Positions 1-9,084 of a stretch of DNA of 64,000 bases are shown piece by piece. Positions within the stretch are counted from its first letter, which is position 1, and the number at the start of each line of letters is the position of its first letter. The notes beneath the pieces are model-generated. The model was not told the DNA's origin, made no database searches, and saw nothing but the letters and a program-made list of their open reading frames with translations. Where the stretch lies: NCBI GenBank assembly GCA_036245525.1, contig BTPG01000008.1:29765034-29829033 (forward strand). Direction: 5' to 3'. The position numbers and the translations under genes are program-made. The stretch comes from Semisulcospira habei. Lineage: Eukaryota > Mollusca > Gastropoda > Semisulcospiridae.

Positions 1-39
1 TTCCAATAGCCTGATGGAGAGTAATATATTTTTGATAGT

Positions 40-474
40 TTATTTTCGGCTGCCATTTTTTCTAGCAATGAAAACTCCTGTAAAATAAACAAATGTCATT
101 CCCACTAAAACAAAGATTATCTCTCCGTTTCTTTGTTGTGTGCTTGGTTTGTAATAGTCACTTAGTTTTGGTTTTGGTATAGACATGTCTTCACCTGTGA
201 CAAGATAGTATTCACGAATTGCTTCGTCTGTATTTGAAAACGTATGTTGTGCGTGACCTTCAAGCCTCAGTTTTTCATTGATGAAATCAAGTTTCTCAAT
301 TCTTTGCTTCTCATAATCCTGTTGGGCTTGAGCAAGTTTCTCAGATGCTTCATTGTGACGTTTCATTTCTTCCGCTGATTCTTCTCTACCCATTTTTGAA
401 AAGAGATAATTAGAGCCACTGAATGCCAATGCGTTAACCATCGCTCCACCAATCATAATAGCTATCGTCGCCAT
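40..474 (-). CDS. Polinton-associated two-membrane-segment protein, 144 aa (minus copy)
   Basis: Intact 144-residue ORF. Hydrophobic segments lie at about residues 4-25 and 119-136, separated by a charged, helix-prone stretch (about 30-75) rich in E, K and Q. I recognise the N-terminal pattern (small hydrophobic residues, then N-A-L-A-F-S-G-S-N-Y-L-F) from a recurrent Polinton protein family in cnidarians and molluscs; its function is unknown, and a virion membrane role is a guess. The start is preceded by an AT-rich leader (TAAATAAAAATAAT), and only 11 bases separate it from the stop of the upstream gene at 486. A SINE-split homologue lies on the plus strand at 5429-6254. Confidence 0.75.
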   Translation of the reverse strand: MATIAIMIGGAMVNALAFSGSNYLFSKMGREESAEEMKRHNEASEKLAQAQQDYEKQRIEKLDFINEKLRLEGHAQHTFSNTDEAIREYYLVTGEDMSIPKPKLSDYYKPSTQQRNGEIIFVLVGMTFVYFTGVFIARKNGSRK

Positions 475-485
475 ATTATTTTTAT

Positions 486-716
486 TTACATAGAAACATT
501 TTCGGGAATAATTCCCTGCTTGACAAGAAAGTCTTTTGTCGCAATCGACGCTGTAACAACTACAATTAGCTTAGTGCTGTCTTCGAAATCGAGTCTACTG
601 AGGTCTGCTGATTTCATTTTGAGTAGACTTTTTCCCAGCATAGAATAAGCTACTGCTAATCCGCTGATTACGGCAGAGTGATAGACAAGGTTCATTATGT
701 TCTTTGTGTCGCTCAT
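486..716 (-). CDS. Polinton-associated small membrane protein, 76 aa (minus copy)
   Basis: Intact 76-residue ORF with one hydrophobic segment (about residues 8-28) and a second weakly hydrophobic stretch (about 48-60). The ending, with a K-D-x-L-V-K-Q-G-I-I-P core, is a pattern I know from small Polinton proteins. Function unknown. It sits between the 154-aa and 144-aa genes in one minus-strand series with very short spacers, which suggests co-expression. The plus-strand homologue at 5193-5417 is two residues shorter because of small indels in this same C-terminal core. Confidence 0.72.
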   Translation of the reverse strand: MSDTKNIMNLVYHSAVISGLAVAYSMLGKSLLKMKSADLSRLDFEDSTKLIVVVTASIATKDFLVKQGIIPENVSM

Positions 717-752
717 TTTCTAATACAAGAAAAATTAAAATAATATTTTTAT

Positions 753-1217
753 TTACTGCATATAAAATGGGTCAACGGCTTTGGATGTTACTGGTAATGT
801 GGCGACTTCTGGTTTTGTTTTTGGAGTGTCTGATTTTTTGGTCACTATACGAGTCTGTGGTTTGTATTTTTTGTATAATTGATAACCTACGTAACCAAAT
901 CCGACAACAAATCCGGCAATTATATATTTTGTTGATTGAGGTTCGGGGTCAGGGTCAGACTTAGTTGTTTGTCTCTCACTTTGATGAGGGAGTGACGGCC
1001 CTGACGGTATTGACACAGGCTCTGACGGTCCTGACGCCTGGTCAGTCACATGAGCCTTTTCTGTTTGCGCTTGAAGCTGTAATTTTTTTTGTCTGTTATA
1101 TTCAGCTAATCTTTTACCAGCCTCAACCCTGCCTGGACTTTTAGCCTTAGTCACAGTTTGAACCTGTGTCAAAACTGGACTGGGGTTCGGTTGTGGAGTC
1201 GTCTGGGTTTCGTCCAT
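753..1217 (-). CDS. Polinton-associated protein with basic motif and one membrane segment, 154 aa
   Basis: Intact ORF. The N-terminal half is basic and holds a S-P-G-R-V-E-A-G-K-R-L-A-E-Y-N motif shared by a Polinton companion family. The middle (about 55-95) is low-complexity (S, P, Q, D), and a single hydrophobic segment lies at about 98-115, followed by a basic tail. This layout resembles a membrane-anchored virion or nucleic-acid-binding protein, but no function is established. Its first 71 bases overlap the 3' end of the next gene (1147-1674) in another frame, as in compact viral genomes. A SINE-split, frameshifted homologue lies on the plus strand at 4331-5161. Confidence 0.7.
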   Translation of the reverse strand: MDETQTTPQPNPSPVLTQVQTVTKAKSPGRVEAGKRLAEYNRQKKLQLQAQTEKAHVTDQASGPSEPVSIPSGPSLPHQSERQTTKSDPDPEPQSTKYIIAGFVVGFGYVGYQLYKKYKPQTRIVTKKSDTPKTKPEVATLPVTSKAVDPFYMQ

Positions 1218-1674
1218 TTTCTTCTGCAGTAAAATTTAATTTTGAAAAATCAATATGGCTACCAGTAACAAGTAAGGTTACTACAGGTGCAAGGTAATTT
1301 CCAAACTTGTAAAACATGACACATGCTAATTTGCCTATTGAACTTGAAACTATGGGATTACTTTCAAGGTCGTGTGATAGACTGTCACTATCCACAGGTA
1401 AAAAGTGACTCACTGCTTTTGTGTATAGGCATACAAGAGATCGACTCAAATCACGAGTCATTAGTGAAGCAATGTGATTTTCATATTTAGAATGAAGCTT
1501 GATTAGCTCGTCAGCGGTGAGAGATTCAATATCCTCTGTCATGTATTGTTTTCCGAGATAAGTCTTTGATTTGCCTGACACAACTACAGAAAGAAGGCGC
1601 TGTTTTTTCGAGTCTAAGTCTTTGTTTTCTACAGCATTGATATCATTTAGAAGAAGTAATTCGTCTTGATTCAT
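1147..1674 (-). CDS. Polinton-associated helical protein, 175 aa
   Basis: The open frame extends upstream to 1938, but I start it at the internal ATG (1674, M-N-Q-D-E) because the plus-strand homologue at 3487 begins at the equivalent codon and sequence upstream is AT-rich, promoter-like DNA. The product is mostly helical; the pattern L-x-x-L-Y-x-K, then C-x-M-F-Y-K-F-G-N-Y-L-A-P near residues 130-145, then a hydrophobic stretch, recurs in Polinton companions I recognise from cnidarians. Function unknown. The 3' end overlaps the 154-aa gene by 71 bases. Confidence 0.7.
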   Translation of the reverse strand: MNQDELLLLNDINAVENKDLDSKKQRLLSVVVSGKSKTYLGKQYMTEDIESLTADELIKLHSKYENHIASLMTRDLSRSLVCLYTKAVSHFLPVDSDSLSHDLESNPIVSSSIGKLACVMFYKFGNYLAPVVTLLVTGSHIDFSKLNFTAEENGRNPDDSTTEPQSSFDTGSNCD

Positions 1675-2560
1675 TTTATAATAAAAAATATTAATTTTAA
1701 TGACATTGAATTTGGAAACCTTTATTTTACTGAAAAAAATAAGGAGAAACCTAGAAAAACGGGCGGCGTTAGGGCGTGGGAGTAAGCGGTCGAAAAATCC
1801 CGGAAATTTGGGATAGATATAAATTGTCGATTTCCGCCCATAGTTACTATCTCTGCCATATACACACGTCCTGGTCTGAAATGCACAGGTAATTACCCCG
1901 TATGCACTCAATAAAAAAAAAAAAACGACACCGACCATATGCTCAATGCTATCAAGGTGAACCCGGACGCATGTAAATTAGTGAATTGGACAAAGGACAA
2001 CACAGCCAACCCCCCCCCCCCCCCACCCCATTAGCTACCACAAAGCTATCACCCTCCGTGTTTTAAGCCAATGGTACAGACAACAAAACATGCATGGGGA
2101 ATTGTTAACAAAATCAATCATCACTGTTCACTGCGACAGTCAGCAGCAGTCTGCTAATGCACATATCAATCAATACGGGCTTTTATCGTGTCTGGCACCC
2201 AAATAGTCTGCTAATGCATGTATCAATCAAATACTTGCACTGGTAATGCACTGGATCAAACACTTTAGACAGCCCTTAAGTGCCGGGCATCAAGTTAAAT
2301 TAAAAAAAAACATTGACAGAAACAAATCTAAATGAGTTTGCAGCCTGTTGGAAACAGAAAAACCTTTTAGGGTAAGGCTGTTCTTGTGAGTTAGGCTGAG
2401 TGGTGTTGACTCGTGACTGCTATTTCTGCCACACTTCAAAAAACAGCTTGACCAAACCAGCTTGCCTGCTAGCTAATTTCATTGGTCGGCAAGATTTAAC
2501 CAATGCGTGTCAAGATATTTCTAGAATAAAACGGAACTCCCGAGCAAGACACAGCCAAAC
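1675..2560. promoter_or_regulatory. Spacer between inverted gene blocks with promoter-like sequence
   Basis: No supported gene. The DNA next to 1674 is AT-rich and could hold the promoter of the minus-strand block, with a TATA-like TTTATATCTATC on the minus strand near 1812-1824. A C-rich run lies at about 2011-2026. Just upstream of the coiled-coil ORF, AGAATAAAAC (about 2523) is a TATA-like box roughly 30 bases before a G/C-containing leader. Inference from composition only. Confidence 0.3.
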
Positions 2561-3037
2561 ATGACTCAATATTCTGGAAAAAGTGCGATTGTACAAATCT
2601 GTCTTCTTCGTAAGCGATTGTGTGCTCGTCAGGTAAAAGTGGCTCGTTTTAAAGAAGAATTAGAGAAACTGAATGCTAATGTACAGGAGTTAAACTCAAG
2701 CTTAACTAATATTGAACAAGAGATAAAACATATTGCTGATGCAATAATTGTGTACGATAATGAAAACAACTTACAATCATCGTCAGCCATGGTAAACGAA
2801 TATGGCAACCTTGAGGGAAAGGCAGAAAAAATTAAAAGAGCTATTTTTCAAGAACAGCAAAAAATAAGATTAAAACAAAAGGATATAGAAATGAATGAAA
2901 TGGTTGCAAAAAATATTTCTGACAAAATGGCTAAATTAGAAAATGAAAACCCCTCACTTCGAAAATTGGTTGCAATTATTGAACAGAAGAAACAAGAAAA
3001 AGCAGCAGCAGCAGCCGCAAGTGGAAGCAATGCATAA
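2561..3037 (+). CDS. Orphan coiled-coil protein, 158 aa
   Basis: An intact ORF I do not recognise. Residues about 25-75 and 85-150 show heptad-like spacing of L/I/V with many K, E and Q, predicting two long coiled coils; the C-terminus is an alanine-rich, low-complexity tail encoded by a GCA repeat. No signal peptide or membrane segment is evident. It lies alone in the spacer between two inverted copies of the four-gene Polinton block and has a plausible TATA-like box 30-40 bases upstream. It could be a Polinton accessory gene expressed early, or an unrelated captured gene. Its uninterrupted frame contrasts with the decayed plus-strand genes next to it. Confidence 0.5.
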   Translation: MTQYSGKSAIVQICLLRKRLCARQVKVARFKEELEKLNANVQELNSSLTNIEQEIKHIADAIIVYDNENNLQSSSAMVNEYGNLEGKAEKIKRAIFQEQQKIRLKQKDIEMNEMVAKNISDKMAKLENENPSLRKLVAIIEQKKQEKAAAAAASGSNA

Positions 3038-3486
3038 ATAACGGAGTATTTCCACAGTGCTAAACCGCTTACAAAGAATTGAAATTTAAGCAGTTACAAT
3101 GCTCTCGGGTTTTTGAACATACCATCAAATCTACACATCACAAAATATTTTTATCTTAGCGTGATGTGTGAGGAATCACATGCACGTGGTATAAGTTTTG
3201 ATACTTAGTCCGGGAGTGCCCCGTGCGTCTGTTTTTCCTCGGATAGGGATGTACCAACAGCTCAGCACACAGACACAAACATAAACCACACCCGGGAGCA
3301 ATACACATTTGGATTAAGTTGTGGTCTTTGGTACAAAGTAGGTGACCGTGGAAAATTTTCATCCACAATGGGCTGTCAAAGGTTGATGACCTTTCTGATG
3401 AGACTAATTAAGTCGAAACAGCCCCTCTACACAAAGGTAAGTGCAAGAATTTTGTTTTTACTATTATAATTATTTTTCATTATAAA
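3038..3486. other. Spacer without recognisable gene
   Basis: No ORF with support. The last 50 bases before 3487 are AT-rich (TTTTTACTATTATAATTATTTTTC), like the leaders of other genes in this element. A consensus-like splice donor (AAAG|GTAAGTG) occurs near 3436 after a 23-codon open frame; no matching acceptor was identified. Confidence 0.3.
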
Positions 3487-3919
3487 ATGAATCAAGACGA
3501 ATTACCTTTGTTGAATGATATCTACTCTGTTGAAAACAAAGACTTAGACTGTAAAAACAGCGTCTTTTGTCTGTAGTTGTATCGGGCAAGTCCAAAGCTT
3601 TTCTCGGAAAAAATACCTGACAGAATCTCTCACTGATGAATTAAATAAACTTCATTCTAAATATGATAATCGCATCGCTTCACTAATGACTCATGATTTG
3701 AGTCGGTCCTCTGATCACCTTTTATATAAAGGGTGTTAATCACTTTTTTTAAGTAGACACCGACAGCCTTAGTATTGATTTAAATTCAAATCCAATAGTA
3801 ACAAGTTCAATTGGTAAATTAGCATGCCTTATGTATTACAAATTTGGGAATTACCTTGCACCTGTTGTAACTTTGCTTGTCACTGGGAGCCATATTGATT
3901 TTTTGAAAATAAATTTTCT
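3487..3919 (+). pseudogene. Broken plus-strand copy of the 175-aa Polinton gene
   Basis: It starts with the same M-N-Q-D-E codons as the minus-strand gene at 1674 and keeps recognisable segments up to the Y-K-F-G-N-Y-L-A-P pattern (about 3833-3870), but several indels shift the frame. The distal end is cut by a SINE (3928-4303) flanked by AAGAAAAT direct repeats. Divergence from the minus copy is clearly higher than between the arms of the 44-62 kb palindrome. Confidence 0.75.
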
Positions 3920-3927
3920 AAGAAAAT

Positions 3928-4303
3928 TGTTTGATTGTACATTGCTTAACGTCCCGACAGCAACAAGGCTTTCTCAGGACGTGACTGCACTGCTTGTGAA
4001 AAAAAAACTAAACAGAACATTGAATGTATGTCGCCAGCCGGTCAAATACATTAAATAAACCTACAACATGGGGCATAAATAAAGCTAAGACCATTTAGCA
4101 ACACACATCCAATATCAAGAGCTACAGGCAGTGCAGACAGTAGGGAGAGTTTTAAAAAGGCAAATACAGGTGAATGGACAAAGGGTAGACAGAAACACAT
4201 GCCCCAGAATAGAGAGAAAAACCCACCCTGTGGGGCTGACCAGGGTGACCCTGGGAACTAAAAAATACCTAACCCCACCCAAGTCCCCCAGGGCAGACCC
4301 GAA
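3928..4303 (-). mobile_element. SINE copy 1 (about 376 bp)
   Basis: Member of the repeated family seen at least 14 times here. On its sense strand the SINE starts at a GC-rich head (CCACCCGGGTCTGCCC) and ends in GGGACGTTAAGCAATGTACA followed by a (CAAT)n-type tail. Direct repeats AAGAAAAT flank it (3920-3927, 4304-4311). Inserted at the end of the broken 175-aa gene; this copy lacks the last few head bases. Confidence 0.85.
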
Positions 4304-4330
4304 AAGAAAATGATGGACCGAATGGACCAA

Positions 4331-5161
4331 ATGGACGAGACCCAGACGACACCACAACAGAACCCTGTTTTGACACAGGTTCAAACGGTCACTAAACAGA
4401 AAAGTCCAGGAAGGGTAGAGGCTGGAAAAAAATTAGCCGAATGGAACACACAAACAAAATTACAGCTTCAAGCGCAAACAGTAACTGACCCATCGTCAGG
4501 ATTTTTGATTTTTTTTTTTATTGTACATTGCTTAACGTCCCGACAGCAACAAGGCTTTCTCAGGACGTGCCTGCACTGCTTGTGAAAAAAACAACTAAAC
4601 AGAACATTGAATGTATGTCGCCAGCCGGTCAAATACATTAAATAAACCTAACACATGGGGCCAAAATAAAGCTTAGATCATTTAGCAACACACATCCAAT
4701 ATCAAGAGCTACAGGCAGTGCAGACAGTAGGGAGAGTTTTTAAAAGGCAAATACAGGCGAATGGACCTCGGGTAGACAGAAACACATGCCCCAGAATAGA
4801 GAGAAAAACTCACCCTGTGGGGCTGACCAGGGTGACCCTGGGAACTAAAAAGTACCTAATCCCACCCAAGTCCCCCAGGGCAGACCCGGGTGGGGGCCCA
4901 TCGTCAGGACCATCTTTCCCACCACACCCACAACAAAGTGAGAGACTATCAACCCAGTCTAACCCTGAACCTGAAATAAAAAGATATATATTTGCTGGAT
5001 TTGTTGTCGGATTTTGTTACACAGGTTACAGGCTATTGAAAAAAATACAGACCACAGACTCAAACTGTGTCCAAAAAATCACACTCCAAAAACAAAACCA
5101 GAAGTCGCCACATTACCAGTATCATCCAAAGTTGTTGACCCATTTGTTATGCAGTGAATAA
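4331..5161 (+). pseudogene. SINE-split, frameshifted copy of the 154-aa Polinton gene
   Basis: It begins with the M-D-E-T-Q-T-T-P start of its homologue at 1217 and retains the S-P-G-R-V-E-A-G-K motif. A SINE (4502-4896) interrupts it, with 13-bp direct repeats CCCATCGTCAGGA. After the SINE the hydrophobic segment remains, then an indel shifts the last 35 codons out of the ancestral frame. Confidence 0.78.
4502..4896 (-). mobile_element. SINE copy 2
   Basis: Same family and orientation as copy 1. It inserted into the coding region of the 154-aa homologue and made a clear 13-bp target-site duplication, CCCATCGTCAGGA (4489-4501 and 4897-4909). A T-rich tract adjoins the tail side. Confidence 0.92.
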
Positions 5162-5192
5162 AAATATTATTTTAATTTTATTGTATTAGAAA

Positions 5193-5417
5193 ATGAGCGA
5201 CACAAAGAACATAATAAACCTCGTCTATCATTCTGCCGTGATAAGCGGGCTAGCTGTTGCTTACTCTATGCTGGGAAAAAATCTACTCAAAATGAAATCA
5301 GCTGATCCGAGTAGATTAGACTTTGAAGACAGTGCTAAGTTATTTGCTGTTGTAACTGCTTCAATTGCAAGACTTTCTCATCAAGCAAGAATTATTCCAG
5401 AAAATGTTTCTATGTAA
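5193..5417 (+). CDS. Plus-strand copy of the 76-aa Polinton membrane protein, 74 aa
   Basis: Open frame colinear with the minus-strand gene at 486-716. It keeps the start, the hydrophobic segment and the terminal I-I-P-E-N-V-S-M, but the K-D-x-L-V-K-Q-G core is altered by small compensating indels that leave the frame open and two residues shorter. It is probably a decaying copy despite being open. AT-rich leaders precede it and the next gene, which starts only 11 bases downstream. Confidence 0.6.
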   Translation: MSDTKNIINLVYHSAVISGLAVAYSMLGKNLLKMKSADPSRLDFEDSAKLFAVVTASIARLSHQARIIPENVSM

Positions 5418-5428
5418 ATAAAAATAAT

Positions 5429-6254
5429 ATGGCAACACTAGCTGATATTGTTGGGGGTGCAGTTGTTAATGCATTGGCTTTCAGTGGATCAAACTATCTT
5501 TTTTCAAAAATGGGTAGAGAAGAATCTGCAGAAGAAATGAAGTGTCACAATGAAGCATCAGAAAAACTGGCACAAGCCCAGCAGGAGTATGAAAAGCAAA
5601 GAATAGAAAAACTTGATTTTATCAATAAAAAACTCAGACTTGAAGGTCACACACAGCATACATTTTCTAATGTCAATGACGCAATCAGGGAATATTTTCT
5701 TGTCACAGGTGAAGACATGTCTATCCCCCAGCCAAAACTAAGTGACTATTACCAACCCAGTCCAGAACAAAGGAACGGTTTGATTGATTGTACATTGCTT
5801 AACGTCCCGACAGCAACAAGGCTTTCTCAGGACGTGCCTGCACTGCTTGTAAAAAAAAAAAAAAACTAAACAGAACATTGAATGTATGTCGCCAACCGGT
5901 CAAATACGTTAAATAAACCTAACACATGGGGCCTAAATAAAGCTAAGACCATCTAGCAACACACATCCAATATCAAGAGCTACAGGCAGTGCAGACAGTA
6001 GGGAGAGTTTTAAAAAGGCAAATACAGGTGAATGGACAAAGGGTAGACAGAAACACATGCCCCAGAATAGAGAGAAAAACCCACCCTGTGGGGCTGACCA
6101 GGGTGACCCTGGGAACTAAAAAATACCTAACCCCACCCAAGTCCCCCAGGGCAGACCCGGGTGGGGTGAACAAAGGTACGGGGAGATAATCTTTGTTCTA
6201 GTGGGAATGACCTTTGTATTTTTTACTGGACTTTTTATTGGTAGAAAAAAATGA
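5429..6254 (+). pseudogene. SINE-split copy of the 144-aa Polinton protein
   Basis: Homologue of the minus-strand gene 40-474. The first ~115 codons are open; a SINE (5779-6167) with GAACAAAGG-type direct repeats then interrupts it, and the C-terminal membrane segment resumes at about 6182. Its stop codon (TGA, 6252-6254) overlaps the integrase start (ATG, 6251-6253) as ATGA. Confidence 0.8.
5779..6167 (-). mobile_element. SINE copy 3
   Basis: Same family. Flanked by imperfect 14-bp direct repeats: GAACAAAGGAACGG (5765-5778) and GAACAAAGGTACGG (6168-6181). It splits the 144-aa homologue. Confidence 0.9.
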
Positions 6255-6867
6255 CAGACGCCAAACTATCAAAAATATATTACTCCCTGATTGGGTACTG
6301 GAAAGGAGCAACCGCTATTCAGAAATTACATGCGGCTGTGGGTAAAGATGTAACACTCGAACAAATAAGACAGTGGCTGCAAAAACAGGCAATATGGCAA
6401 ATATATTTACCTGCACCAAGAAAAATATCTAGACCACATTTTGAAAACACTACCCCTAATGACACCCATCAAATGAATTTATTGTTTCTGCCGCATGACA
6501 TAATAAGAAAAAAACGATACAAGTATGCATTGACTGTTGTAGACCTTGCTTCAAGGTAAAAGGACGCCGAACCTATAACTGACAAAAATGCTGTAACAGT
6601 AGCCACTGCATTAACAAAAATATATAGTCGAGGCCCTTTAAAATTCCCCAGGCTTGTACAAGTTGATGATGGAAGTGAATTCAAGGGCGCAATTAATCAA
6701 TTTTTTGCAAAGCATGGCGTGCAAATGCGGCGAGGCATACCGGGTGTGCACAGATCACAGGCAATTGTTGAGAACTTTAACAAACAATTATCGGAGAGAC
6801 TTTTCAGTTATCAGTATTCTAAGGAACTCATGCATGACACACGTAACACTGAGTGGGTTAAGAGATT

Positions 6868-7896
6868 CTCTCTCTCTCTTGGCTGGACTTCGCGAACGAA
6901 GATTTTATAGGAGTTGCCCACGACGTCTGCAGGCTTGTTCGTGGCTGCGGAGGCCAATCCGGGACAGGCAGGTTCGACCGCAGTGGCTGCAGGGGAAGGT
7001 ATGGCCAGAGTTCTGAGTTGCGGCATCTCTGTTCTTTCTCCTGAGCCGCTTGTCCTTAAGGCTAGCTCTGCGAGAGTCCTCAAAGGAGACAGCTGCCTTG
7101 TAAATAGTGGAGCGCCAGGTCTCACGGTCCACAGCAAGCGAAGACCACTGGTGGTGGTCGATTTGGCAGGCACTAAGTGACTTCTTGAGACAGTCTTTGT
7201 ATCTCTTCTTTGGTGCCCCTCTGTCACGGTGTCCAGTAGCAAGCTCGCCCCGAACGTCGCTCCGCCCTCATTGCCCATGAATTGCGGAGGTTAAACATTG
7301 ACATCGCCGCGCTCAGCGACTAGGACAAGGACAGTCTGATATAAAACCTACGACCCGAGGACCTCGATGCCATCGTCCCAGCTTGCTAGGCCATGGCAGA
7401 TGAACCAAGGGTTTAAAGGGTGGGGCCAGTACTGCGCACACTGCACTCCACCAAAAAGCTCCACCGCGCAGGCTTTAGGAAACGTCCACGGACCATGACA
7501 CTGACCATTCCAAGTCCTGTAGCGATGGGCGAGGGGCGAAACGGCAGGTGAAAGATGTCACTGGAAGCCGCAGTCTCAAACCTGCATGCAGGCGGTTCAG
7601 GATATTGGTCGCCTGATGTTGACCTGGGGATGACAACATCACTCGGCACACCCTGAACGACCAAGCAGCCTTCTCTAGGGACAGCACTGCTTGCTCCACA
7701 CGGAGAGGGGCCTAGAAAAGGTGGCCTAACCAAAGCTCGTCCCCTCGCAACCCCAGTTGGCTAGCCGCGGTCAACGGGCATCTTCTCATGCGGTCAAAAA
7801 ACAAGAAAGAATAACGGATCCACTCTGATGACGACCACGACCGGACTCAACGTAGCATGCTGGAACATCCGAACCATGCTCGACAAAGCAGACAGC
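6868..7896. mobile_element. Rearranged LINE fragment inside the integrase
   Basis: Flanked by direct repeats GGGTTAAGAGATT (6855-6867, 7897-7909). The left part (about 6868-7240) is, on the minus strand, the 3' end of the same LINE family as 22559-24747, including the terminal C-x2-C...H-x3-C zinc-finger motif. The right part (about 7245-7896) reads on the plus strand as 5' leader and endonuclease start (C-W-N-I-R-T-M near 7860). Opposite orientations within one target-site duplication suggest twin-primed (5'-inverted) retrotransposition plus a further rearrangement. Confidence 0.75.
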
Positions 7897-7974
7897 GGGT
7901 TAAGAGATTACCATCTGTAATAAAAGCAATGAATAACGTAGGTCAGCCTAAGCCTGCCGACGCTATTAAATTGA

Positions 7975-8357
7975 TTGATTGATTGTACATTGCTTAACAT
8001 CCCGACAGCAACAAGGCTTTCTCAGGACGTGCCTGCACTGCTTGTGAAAAAATAAAAAAGAAACAGAACATTGAATGTATGTCGCCAGCCGGTCAAATAC
8101 GTTAAATAAACCTAACACATGGGCCTAAATAAAGCTAAGACCATTTAGCAACACACATCCAATATCAAGAGCTACAGGCAGTGCAGACAGTAGGGAGAGT
8201 TTTAAAAAGGCAAATACAGGTGAATGGACAAAGGGTAGACAGAAACACATGCCCCAGAATAGAGAGAAAAACCCACCCTGTGGGGCTGACCAGGGTGACC
8301 CTGGGAACAAAAAAATACCTAACCCCACCCAAGTCCCCCAGGGCAGACCCGGGTGGG
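7975..8357 (-). mobile_element. SINE copy 4
   Basis: Same family, inserted in the integrase C-terminal region with a perfect 16-bp target-site duplication, GACGCTATTAAATTGA (7959-7974, 8358-8373). Confidence 0.93.
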
Positions 8358-8603
8358 GACGCTATTAAATTGAAAACAATACCGTCAGGGTCAGAAATAA
8401 AAACAAAAGTACCTGACAAAAGTTTGTTAACAAAACAAGTGAGATATTTGTATCAACCTGGAGAGGCCGAAAATGACGTCAGACGCAGAGCAACCGACCC
8501 CATCTGGTCTACATCTGTACACAATATAAAAATAGTCCCCGGAAACCCACCGATTTATTACCTGTATGAGCCTGCACCACAGAGGGCATTTGCCAGAGAA
8601 GAA

Positions 8604-9000
8604 TTACAGAATATTCCCCCAGACACTGTTACTCATTTCAGCAACTAATTCGTCAATCAGTTCATCACAAATGTCTTCAGATAACTTGAACCTGTAATGC
8701 CCATGTGCCTTACTATGAAACACACGTTTTGTGTCCCTTACTGCTAGTGACTTTTTATGTGTTTGGATCATTTCAAGATTATGTCTGTTTGATCTCAGTG
8801 TCTTGTTTGGATAATCAGGCATTAATGCTCCATCTAATATTTGCTTGTAATGTTCATGACGAATGTCTTTATTTTTTATCGCCATTTTTTAAAAATTCCT
8901 TTTGCTTTTGACTGACTACCTTTCTGATGCAGTATAGAATACATTTTTGATCTCAGACCAACATACTCAACAATAGGCACACCATTCAGTTCATCTTTAA
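8604..9000 (-). pseudogene. Polinton DNA polymerase B, C-terminal part
   Basis: The minus strand encodes the C-terminal region of a protein-primed type B DNA polymerase: a V-G-L-R-S-K-M-Y-S motif (about 8950-8975) and a final H-G-H-Y-R-F pattern (about 8690) are typical of Polinton polymerases. A frameshift lies near 8885-8900. The gene ends at 8604, overlapping the integrase 3' end. Its upstream part is displaced to 28873-29492 by a TTAA-site insertion. The frame of the two parts is compatible if the insert and one TTAA copy are removed. Confidence 0.85.
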
Positions 9001-9084
9001 AGTGTAGCTCTTGGGTGCCCAGCTGCATTTCATCAAATCATGAAATACAGTCATTTCGTGATATAAAATATATTTATCCAACTG

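Larger units (their letters stand above)
6251..8648 (+). pseudogene. Polinton DDE integrase, disrupted
   Basis: Retroviral-type integrase of the Polinton family, which inserts the linear element DNA into the host genome. The catalytic triad is visible: D in the V-V-D-L-A-S segment (about 6540), D in V-D-D-G-S-E-F (about 6665) and E in I-V-E-N-F-N-K (about 6770). The C-terminal part (about 8360-8648) has the R-A-T-D-P-I-W-S pattern typical of the family. Lesions: an in-frame TAA at 6557-6559, a rearranged LINE fragment (6868-7896) and a SINE (7975-8357). The last 45 bases overlap the 3' end of the polymerase gene on the other strand. The native gene would have been about 340 codons. It cannot be functional as it stands. 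Confidence 0.88.

Noticed and set aside
1147..1938. Longer 263-codon version of the 175-aa gene
   Set aside because: The upstream 88 codons cover AT-rich leader DNA and have no counterpart in the plus-strand copy.
3369..3437. 23-codon ORF ending at a GTAAGT donor
   Set aside because: No acceptor or homology; could be chance.
6811..7278. Overlapping ORFs of 70-155 codons on both strands
   Set aside because: Frames of the LINE 3' end and its antisense, not independent genes.
8181..8380. Recurrent ORF beginning M-Q-T-V-G-R-V (also near 4131, 4718, 5989, 31056, 43326, 58030, 58697, 59312)
   Set aside because: It is antisense to the SINE; its frame is open by composition and runs into whatever flanks the copy. 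Not a gene family.
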